This document shows positions 55,779 through 64,000 of a stretch of 64,000 nucleotides of DNA, one piece after another. The stretch's first letter is position 1. Every line of letters starts with the position of its first letter. Under the pieces are notes generated by a model. That model did no database searches. It was given only the letters and a program-made list of their open reading frames with translations, and was not told the DNA's origin. Position numbers and translations under genes: made by a program. Source of the stretch: Wyeomyia smithii (Eukaryota; Arthropoda; Insecta; Diptera; Culicidae); contig NC_073695.1 in assembly GCF_029784165.1 (NCBI RefSeq), positions 59,610,469 to 59,674,468 on the forward strand, in the 5' to 3' direction.

Positions 55779-58691
55779 AAAACTATTAATAGAATAATTC
55801 GCTCAGCGTGAATAAGTAAATAAAAATGATCGATTATGACAAGATTTCAAATATTTAGTGTCTCAGTGGTTGGCTGCCCACAAACCGCCCTCAGGGCCCA
55901 CAGGGCGAAAAATAAAGAAAGTCAAACAGTTGAATGAAACCTCTACAGGCAGTAATGTTTGCCGATACTTTGCAGGGTAACTCAAAAACAAGGTTCGGAA
56001 AGAATAGCAGTAGAATCTTCAAAAATAGGCGTGTAGAGGGAAAGGTAAAAGTATAAAACTCTGCCACTGATCACGGTGACAAAAAGTACCATCCTTTCCC
56101 GTAATAGAGATGCAGACGTAAACTCGGTCTCTGGCAACAACTGTTGTTACATTTTCCGGCGCCGTAGTCGATCTTTACGAAGCGGATGCTACTAATTTGT
56201 TGCACATTGAAGATGGTAAATTAATTCCAAATAGCCGTCTATATGTGGTTCTATGTACAATTTCACTAGTATAGATCCTTCACGGAGGAGCAACTACGAA
56301 ATATGCAGTCGTTCAAGCTCAAGCTCAAAAATAAGAATAACGAAATAGGTATTTGAGAAAATTTGTAATTTTCACTTTCACCTCTCCTCAAATTTAGTTT
56401 TTTGTCTATAATTTTCTCTGTGAAGGTTAAAACAATTAAAAATGTTCTAAGATTATATCCATTCAGCTAAGCCCCACTCGCAACTTCGCAAAATATATTA
56501 GAATTACGGAGAAAGTTATAGACAAAAAACTAGTTTTGGGGAGAAGTGTTCAACGAAAAACTTTTCTTTTGAATTTTCTCACAACTTTGCTGAAGAAAGT
56601 AATCTGGTATATGGAAAATTGACCACTGTGCACTGCGAGATTTGCAAACAAATCTTTCCACCAATTGTGAAAAACATGAAATATATTACTTGGAATGAGT
56701 AGAAAACGTCTTGTAAGTAGTTTCTTGGAATAGTGATTGAAAAATGTACTTCAAATGAGATTAGCGTCATTTTGTTATCACTTTTTGTGCTTTACACCAT
56801 TCAAAAAAGCCTTACTCAAAAATATACCGTACGACGATTTTGAAACTCTGACCAAAGATGCAGTATGACCTTACGAATCGAATGGTGTACTCAGTCCTTT
56901 GGTGCATTTTTCGGAATAACTGTCTGTGTGAGCACCGTTCTTTAGTGATATAAAGTGTGTTATTAATCAGGACTCTCTCATTTTTTTTCAGGTAAAGTGA
57001 ATTGATTTTTGCAATGATAATATGAATATAAGAAACAGTTGATTCAGTTCGGTTATTTATCTCATAGCACATTCAGGTGCGTTTCAGTTTCTTTGAAACA
57101 ATTAAAACAAATCTATCCCATTGTTACCATCATTCGCTAGCACATTTGAAATAAAATGAAATAGAAACTATAAAAATACTTCTGCAACGAGATAGCAATA
57201 TTCCAACTGGATGACAAATGACAATATTCAATCACCTGCATTGAAAGAATTAACGCTGTGACCTTACTATTTTTTCCAATACTTTTTTCATCTTCAGCAA
57301 TAAAAGCAGCATTTCGAAAGCCTAATTCTAGCCTTTTCCAGGTTGGAAAGATAGACTACAGTTGAAATACTGCAGATATTTTAAAATGAATTTCAGTTAG
57401 TATATAACAAAATCAGCATTATTCGAGTAAACTCGAAAGATTCAGTTGTCAGAGTCAACAATCCTCAATCAGCAGTTTTCTAAAATACGCGCTTCCATCA
57501 CCCAAAGAAGCAAATTTGGGTGTAAATGCGATGCTCACCAGGAAAGCAAGCTTTCAAATGAGAAATGTTTTGTGGTTTCAACGTTGGTTTGTGGTCGGAA
57601 GATTGAAATTTCAACCAGAACGAAACCATATTCACGAAGTGCATTTCCGGGCCCACCCTTCGAAGCCAATTCGGACTAGAGCAGAATTCCACCAGTTTCG
57701 TCTACCCACTTTTGAACCTATATATTAGATAATAAAGATGTTACCTCGCGTTTTCAGTGCCTTTTTTTCTGTAAAATATGACCTCAATGATCCCCGTCAA
57801 TTAACGAGATAGCTGGCCGGGCAAATAAATCAACAAACATATAATCAACATTAATGTCACTCAATAAACGTCGCAATTAATATCCTCCATTATCCTTTGA
57901 TATTCACGCATACAAACCCACAAATCTACGGCAATAAATCACACGTGCGAGCCGAAAAACGCCATTCGGTTGAGTAGAAGCCCAGCTGCAAACGGTATTT
58001 TTATAACATCTCGTACACGCCCACATATAGAGACATCGTTTTGTGTTATTTGTATCAACTAAGTACGACGGGAATCGGCTTTACTGCTAAATGGGAACTA
58101 ATTAACTAGCGTGACTAAAGCGCAGTTCCTATTAGACACAGTATAAATTGTCAGAATAATACAGTTCAACATTTTAGTGATACAATAGTGGTACGCTGAA
58201 TATAGGGTTTCAGACCAAAATAGGAACTAATGCCCCCCTCTTTTTAACTGTATGTTATTGATCGCGTGTTACCTCTATCGAATAATCATAAACTTTACAC
58301 GCTCCAAGTTCAATACAAAGTGGGGCGGGACGCCAACCAGTTAATTATCATTACTCACCTGGACAAGGAAAAACGTTTTTCCCTGTAGCATACCAGTCCG
58401 AATAAAAAGCAGAAAAAAGAAAGTCGAAACGGCACAGGATAATGTGCATGTAGTTAACAAATCGTCCGGCGAATTAACGAGTCCCATAATTCAGGTGATA
58501 AAATGCTTGCCTGAAAGCCGCCACACGTTTTTTCATGGCTCGTTTCAGTCGCTAAACGCGTAGGCCCACTTTTTTTTGGATGGGGAGAAGGGCCCGCTCT
58601 TTTTGTAGCCTTGTGGTAGCGAGCGACGAAAATTAGGATCACAAGCAAATATGCCCCGGCGTACCCGAAATGCAACTACGGCAGTACTTAC
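55779..58691. other. Probable intron, no exon recognised
   Basis: Lies downstream (minus sense) of the membralin exon, so it is probably its intron at least in part. Contains no recognised transposon ends. A TATATAA at 57401-57407 and an ORF at 57531-57728 followed by AATAAA at about 57731 were noted but are not convincing. Confidence 0.4.
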
Positions 58692-58775
58692 CGACTAGCG
58701 CCAGTATGACGGTCAACAGTGGCGCCGCTGGGAAACGGACCGGAATGTTGAATTCCAACATCTGGAGCAATTCCA
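58692..58775 (-). CDS. Membralin (TMEM259) exon, partial gene
   Basis: The minus strand has a textbook acceptor (TTTCTCTTTACAG) and donor (GTAAGT) bounding 84 bp. Read from the third base, it encodes ELLQMLEFN, then FPAAPLLTVILALV, with a split glycine codon at the end. This matches the well-conserved hydrophobic segment of membralin that is followed in the family by MEAIMSEFF. Membralin is a multi-pass endoplasmic-reticulum membrane protein that works with the RNF185 ubiquitin ligase in ER-associated degradation. Entry phase 2 and exit phase 1 fit an internal exon. The flanking exons were not found in this window, so large introns are likely. The identification rests on family sequence memory and a 28-residue exon. 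Confidence 0.8.
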
Positions 58776-60059
58776 CTGTAAAGAGAAAGACATTGAGGGA
58801 TTATTGTAATTGCCGTCCGAGTCACACATTAGGGTAAATGATTAAGCTTATTGGTTGATATTAGACACGAAAATAATAAAATTGATATAAAGCGAAATCA
58901 AGATTACATTTTTGCACTAACTTAAGGGTTGAAAAAACCTAGTAACTGACAGCGTGCGACCGATCAATGTCAAAACATTTTTTTCGGGAAGCAGCACCTC
59001 TGAAATAGATATTCAATCAAACAAGTTACCATAGTATCTGTTCTACGACAATGACACGGCTCATAAAAGAATCGATCCACACATAATGGAAACCCTCCTT
59101 CTCCTACTCTCTACACTGTATGTTGCCCACATCGTGGCACAATTACAACACCTCTGCCGAAAGACTACCACCCCGAAAGCTGCTGATGCGGGTGGGTTAA
59201 GTTACGCCACTATTCGTCCAAAACTGGCTAAAGTTTGATGAAAAGGATATGTTGCTACAGGCAATGATCTGTTTTCCTTCGTCACACGAAAAAACGTACC
59301 GGCCACACAAAAGGTGTTTTTTTTTTTGCTGTACCTCAACACAACAGGACATTCTCTTTAGTCTGTCCAGCCTGTCCAGTAACTTACTAGCAATATCGTT
59401 GGAAGCGTATATGGATTGCGTTAGAATAAAAGTTTTTTTCTTCTTCTCCGGAACACACCTATGAGCAGGCTATCGTTTACATTCCGTTTACGCGATGGGG
59501 GTAGGAAGGCCAAGGCTCTCGACGCATTTCAGGATGATGCCCCCCTCTGCTGGAGCGGCGCAACAGGAATAGCCCGATAAAAGGATTCGTATCAATATGT
59601 TACCATGAAAATGTGGCCAAAGTGAATTGAAAGTGAAACATGATAGCCGGGTGGCATGAATGTGTGTAATTAGGTTGGCTGGTTTTATGGTGGCGAGGAC
59701 GAATGGGGTCCGTTCCGGGCTGGGTGGCGTGTATATAGATCTTCCTTTTCCTCTGGGAGTCTTCTGAGCTAAATTGACGTGTTGAAAAGCTGGTACAAGT
59801 TGATTGCGAAAAGAAAGGACCAGTAGATACAAGGTGTGTTTTAAATGTTGCCTTTTGTTCTGAAAAAGGTGCAACTTAATATCGATTTAGCTTCAGTAAT
59901 TCATCTTTTCCCAGTTTGCACAGAAATATATGGACGACGCGTTTGCCATAGCAAATACAACAAGCTTTCTCTAAGTAAGAGTATCATACGTGTAGAAAAG
60001 CCTTGTTTTGAACACTAATTTCGATCAATCAGAGTAGAAAACAAGGCCAAATATCATCC
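58776..60059. other. Probable intron upstream of the membralin exon
   Basis: Unique-looking DNA. A 128-codon minus-strand frame at 59488-59874 has no domain and no splice support; treated as chance. Confidence 0.4.
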
Positions 60060-60225
60060 AACATAGCCCAGAAGCCGGAAATCAACTCTAAACGCCATTT
60101 TGATGTTCAAGACGGTGACTTCTGGTTTCTGTAAAACAGTCGAAAATGACCAAATACCACTTCATATAAGTACGTTCGGAATCGAGATAATGCCCAGAGA
60201 CCTGAAATCGACTCTACAGGGTGGC
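60060..60225 (-). repeat. Stray units of the 126-bp repeat
   Basis: ACGGTGACTTCTGGTTTCTG, AAAATGACCAAATACCACTT and GAATCGAGATAATGCCCAGA follow the order of the array at 53314-54312. There is no family A flank here. Confidence 0.65.
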
Positions 60226-61444
60226 CACTCATTTTACATTTTCGAGTTCCCGCATTTTTCCCGACTTTTTCCTGCATGATGGCAAGAAATTCCCGATTGT
60301 CAAAAACGGTAACTAGGTTATGTTGCTCGGGAAATTCTACACAAACAGTTGATTAGTTACATAAAATGATACTTTTGCCTTCCCATGGTAGACAGGTTAA
60401 ATATAATTATTGCGATTTCCTCAAATTTGCAAATCTTCCAATAAGCAGTCAATAATCGTGTTAGCTTTTTTGTGCATTCATTATGTTTGTCTATCTGTCT
60501 TCTTAAAATATGACATCAGCACCGTTTTTATTCAACGCATAATAACAACGACAAACAAATAATAGATTTGCGTTTTTTTTTCTAAAATTAAAGATAATGT
60601 TATAATGTTCAGGAAAAATACTGCGATTTAACTGTATTTCGTTTATCACGCATTACACAGATTCTAAAAACTTTTCAGAAGTGAATTCACAACTTTTTTA
60701 GCATTTTGATTTGCTAGTCCATCAAAGTTGCATCTCTCTGGTCATCTGCCAACATCTTCAACTTGTTTGCATCCAGCGCTCAAAATGGTCAAACTGATAA
60801 AAAAAATGATATTAGGGACCAACATTTCAAAATAGGTGATTTTGAAACTTTAAAAAAAAACTGGAAATCAGAAAAAATGATCTTAAATTACTATTTTTAC
60901 AAATCAAAAGTCTTTTACTGCACGACCATGTCTTGCAGAAACCGTTGAAAAAGAAACAAATTTATTTTTAATTTCTTTTAAACTTTTTAAAAAAAAATTC
61001 CTGATATTTTCCCAAATCTTTTTTATTAGGATTTTTCTAAAGAATTTTTAGTATTTATTTTTCCATGATCATCATCAATGTTCAGTTTACATTATGCAGT
61101 TTTTAAAAAATATATTAATATTTTTCAAAAATCAGCTCTTTGAAATGTTTAATTTAGAATATTTTTAATATTCAACTACTGCCTCAACCCCAACTTTGCC
61201 GAAAACATTGCACCAATCAAACAAATCGTTCTGGTTTCGAAAAAAAAATCTTCAGAAATTTCAACTACTTCCGTGTTCAAATAATCAACGTTGTAACATT
61301 TGGCAGCTTAGAAAAAATAAGCTTTTTGAGATATTCAATCAATTTTTTAAATAGAACTACCATCTACAGTTTGCTGGAAACATCACACCAATCAAGCTAA
61401 TTATTTTGGATTTTAAAATATTTAAAGTATTTTTGTTAATTGGC
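60226..61444. other. No gene recognised
   Basis: A short block near 60226-60320 resembles dispersed sequence (CCCGCATTTTTCCCGACTTT). The rest is AT-rich with homopolymer runs. Confidence 0.4.
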
Positions 61445-61575
61445 CACAGATTTAGCAGCCAGGGCGATTGCAGGGCTAGCGCTACGATGCTGCAGACACT
61501 AACAGTCTCTTTCGAGCCGAGAGACGAACCTACGACGACTGACTAGTTAGGCCAGCATCGTACCCTGAGACCAAA
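61445..61575 (-). mobile_element. tRNA-derived SINE, second family, reverse copy
   Basis: The minus strand reads GGTCTCAGGGTACGATGCTG (A-box side), GTAGGTTCGTCTCTCGG (B-box region) and GAAAGAGACTGTTAGTGTCT, then TCGTAGCGCTAGCCC, the same order as 37541-37747. The B box is closer to consensus here. Ends are not exact and no target duplication was recognised. Confidence 0.75.
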
Positions 61576-62720
61576 GGTGAGGAAGAAGAAGACATTTGTT
61601 TGTATTAGTAACGAAAAAAAGGTAAACAGAAGCACGTGTTGGGGTTGTGACGTAGATCTCGGTCAACGAGCAAATGCCATTTTGAACGGTACTTTGCATT
61701 GTTCAACGATGCAGGTAGGCATTTTCAGCCGTAAACTGTCATAACTTGTGAAAAATTCTTGAAAAAAATGTACCGAACATTGATTTTGGACATTGATTTT
61801 TGGACATTGTTTTTTGACTTCTACGTCATCACTGTTAACAAAAAAGAAACCCTTCAAACCCGAGACCAGTTACAAAACAAAAAGCATGTAAAAAGTCGTA
61901 TGCAGAAACAAATTAAATAAATAAAATATTTTCTTGAAAAACCTCGCAAACGATTATGCTGTTTTCTAAGAGCATTTCTGATTGTATTTACATCAAAAAT
62001 AGTTTTTTTACAGTCAAATTGTATAATTTACAGAAAAAAATACGAATTTGAAATATGTACAAAAATTTATTTTTCAAAAAATTCCGAAATAATGTTTGCT
62101 CTATTTTGTGGCAAGTTTTTAATGTTTTTTTCAATTAACTGCTCCGCATAGCAAGTTCGTCCCAAGCCCAAGTTTTCAACAGCATTGAGTTTCTAAGCGG
62201 AAATGGTAGCTAGTTTCGCTAGAGTTCGCCAAATATTTCTTCTAAAGGACTAGCTGAAATAAAAATTTATTTGAAAAACTGGGGAATCAGAACTGTGTGC
62301 CACTTATATTTGTTTATTGAAATAACTACTAATAACTATTAATGTTAGTAATATTGTACAGTGAAACTTATTTTGCATTGCTCTTGGAAATTGAAACAGT
62401 TTCTATTGTACATATGAGAATTTATGATTGATTCTCTCACTAAAAACAGATTTCTAGATAACACCAGATTTCGACGTTTTATGCTATTCTAAGACATTTG
62501 GTGTCAACATTTATTTCATTTGAAAAGCAGGACTGATAAAAGTAGTCAGCTGGTCAGCGGGTCAAAAAAGGTAAGTTTAGTGACTTTTTGGTAAAAAAAT
62601 TGACTGCTGAAGAAAAATGTGACTTTTAAGGGACCAACTTGCAGTCCTGCACTTCCAACTTCTCCATCATTTGTAATTGCACCATACACAATACTTTGAA
62701 AAATCTTGGTCCCGTAAACT
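61576..62720. other. No gene recognised
   Basis: AT-rich. 61648-61834 has GTGACGTAGA and TCTACGTCATCAC near its two ends, a possible very small inverted-repeat element. Confidence 0.35.
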
Positions 62721-63444
62721 GGGGTGACTTTGATCAGCGGGGTGACTTTGATCACTCTACCCCTTTTTTGAATTTGTGATAAAAGCGCTCGAAGAGCTTG
62801 ATATTTGTCGTAGTCTTCACTGATTGTGTTTAGATATGTCTACATTGCTACTATCCATGCATTTCCTGCTATTAAAAGAGTGTTTTTCGTGCTAAAATAT
62901 TAATTTAAAAATAAAGTGGATTTTGAGCGATTTTTATTGCATACAAATAATCGGTTTAAGTAGATACAAAACAACAAGCTGCAATACGTAAAGTTGATTT
63001 ATTTTGTGCCCAGATTAGTTCTTAGGATAAAAAAAAATAAAAATACAATTTACGTTATTGTATTTCTAATTTTATCTCAAAGGAAATGTTGAGTCCCAAT
63101 AATCTCAATAGTGTATTACATGTTTTTTCTTCTTAACGACAACCCAAGACATCACGTAACATGCAACTTTGGACTATTAAGTAAGCCATATTCCATGTGG
63201 ACTAGTTTTTGGTGATTTCAGACCCCCGTTCGTCTTCGTGGACAGTCGTTCATGTATATTCTAAAATTATGTATGAACCTTGGACATTCGCCAAAATAAA
63301 CTGTTGACGTGGAATATGAATAGCCCCTGAATTGCTTTTCATATTTATTATCCCATTTAAGTCATTTTGAATTGTTCAAATTTGTTAAAGCAGCAAAGTT
63401 TAACTTCAAATTCATCAAAACAATGAAGTGATCGAAGTCACCCC
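62721..63444. mobile_element. Putative TIR element, GGGGTGACTTTGATCA ends
   Basis: GGGGTGACTTTGATCA occurs twice in tandem at the left (62721-62736, 62739-62754) and once inverted with one mismatch at the right (63429-63444). The repeated terminal motif resembles the design of the other nonautonomous elements in the window. The exact ends and target duplication are unclear. No ORF inside. Confidence 0.5.
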
Positions 63445-63644
63445 GGAATGATGATTGATATGAAAATTTTAAAGCACCTGTAAAAACAGCAGAACTGATG
63501 CTACACTTTTGAAGTAGTGACAATATCTTGCTCAATGCACACCAGTACTAAATTTGAAAATATCAAACAATTTGGTATTCAGTACATTCTTGAAATAGTT
63601 AATTACCATTAATGCTCATACATACTCGATATTATTTTACTCTA

Positions 63645-63723
63645 GAATATACTAAAACCATGTCAAAACCGGTTTCGTAGAATTACCGTTTTGAGCTCAG
63701 TTTTTTCCGATTTAAGATCTGTT
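63645..63723. repeat. Repeat family G fragment
   Basis: Diverged reverse complement of 7045-7130. It is followed directly by the start of family A copy 5. Confidence 0.5.
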
Positions 63724-63884
63724 TTGCCGTTCCCCTAGAAAGGTATAGCAATCACTGCAAAAACTAAAGGTATAGAAGTGCTCAAAAGCGCCAAAGGTCG
63801 TTTATCACTCGACTCAGTTTGACGAGGTGAGCATTTTCTGTATGTGTGTGTGTGTATGTGTGTGTGTGTGTGTGTGTTATGTGT

Positions 63885-63916
<32 letters not shown>

Positions 63917-64000
63917 AACGCTCTCCCAATCTCACTCGATTTTCTCAGAGATGGCTGGACCGATTTTCATGAAATTAATTGCAAATGAAAGGTCTCGTTT
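63724..64000 (+). repeat. Repeat family A, copy 5, cut by window end
   Basis: It starts GTTCCCCTAGAAAGGTATAG, has the GACGAGGTGAGCATTTTCTG block, a (TG)n tract at 63840-63916, and the first TTTCTCAGAGATGGCTGGAC block before the window ends. Confidence 0.9.

Noticed and set aside
57401..57736. Mini-gene: TATATAA, ORF 57531-57728, AATAAA
   Set aside because: TATA-to-TCAGTT spacing is about 43 bp, the ORF has no domain, and each motif is common in AT-rich DNA.
59488..59874. 128-codon minus-strand ORF near the membralin exon
   Set aside because: No similarity to membralin or any domain I know, and no splice signals consistent with the neighbouring exon.
61648..61834. Small inverted-repeat element with GTGACGTAGA ends
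   Set aside because: Only about 10 bp inverted with a slip, no TSD; kept only as a note.
1..64000. Endogenous viral sequence (common in mosquito genomes)
   Set aside because: I saw no RNA-virus polymerase, nucleoprotein or glycoprotein motifs; the RT ORFs all belong to non-LTR retrotransposons, and no LTR/gag/pol structure was found.

Overview
The window is non-viral eukaryotic DNA, most likely from a mosquito (Culicidae, Aedes- or Culex-like). It is AT-rich and intron/intergenic in character, with no bacterial gene organisation. It is packed with the repeat types typical of large mosquito genomes: non-LTR retrotransposon remnants (L2/CR1-like, RTE-like, LOA/Lian-like with RNase H, L1/Tx1-like), tRNA-derived SINEs, many short inverted-repeat (MITE-like) elements, and a very abundant family of long interspersed repeats carrying (CA/TG)n tracts. 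No complete host gene lies in the window. I can support three host exon candidates. The best is an 84-bp minus-strand exon of membralin (TMEM259 family) at 58692-58775. The others are a probable 57-codon internal exon on the plus strand (29648-29818) and a probable 49-codon terminal exon on the minus strand (45503-45652). Their neighbouring exons were not found.

Layout. 1-5.4 kb: purine-skewed AT-rich DNA, a pogo-like MITE (700-1922), a 55-bp-arm hairpin and a TATA/Inr promoter-like module (4840-5410). 5.8-10 kb: a solo pogo-like end, a CA microsatellite, a GGGTAACG-type TIR element, a SINE with a perfect 13-bp target duplication, and a TTAA-flanked foldback element. 10-15.4 kb: two copies of repeat family A flanking a degraded L2/CR1-like retrotransposon. 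15.4-21.5 kb: mostly unassigned DNA. 21.5-23.8 kb: an RTE-like remnant split by a hAT-like foldback element (8-bp TSD) and then by a second TIR element. 24.1 kb: a degenerate hammerhead-like motif. 24.8-26.6 kb: a LOA/Lian-like RT-RNase H remnant. 27.7-29.3 kb: a MITE with G-rich subterminal repeats.

33.15-33.44 kb holds a nearly perfect 292-bp palindrome whose two arms each carry a hammerhead-ribozyme-like core. An L1/Tx1-like RT interrupted by one visible stop codon follows directly (33.5-35.4 kb). 37.5-38.5 kb: a second SINE family and a CAGTCAGG MITE. 39.5-42.4 kb: repeat families A and C. 42.6-45 kb: family F and a chimeric RTE/L2 remnant. 48.7-51 kb: an inverted, interrupted family F copy with a CAGGTCGG pogo-like MITE inside. 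52.5-55.8 kb: the longest family A copy, with a tandem array of ~126-bp units. 55.8-64 kb: largely intronic DNA around the membralin exon, a reverse SINE copy, a GGGGTGAC-type TIR element and a family A copy cut by the window end.

The most interesting signal is the ribozyme-bearing palindrome at 33.2-33.4 kb, with a more degenerate relative at 24.1 kb. Its architecture (tiny palindromic stem III, paired stem I) resembles the hammerheads of Penelope-like elements, but no Penelope reverse transcriptase is visible nearby. All family names rest on motifs read by eye, and edges of diverged repeats are approximate.
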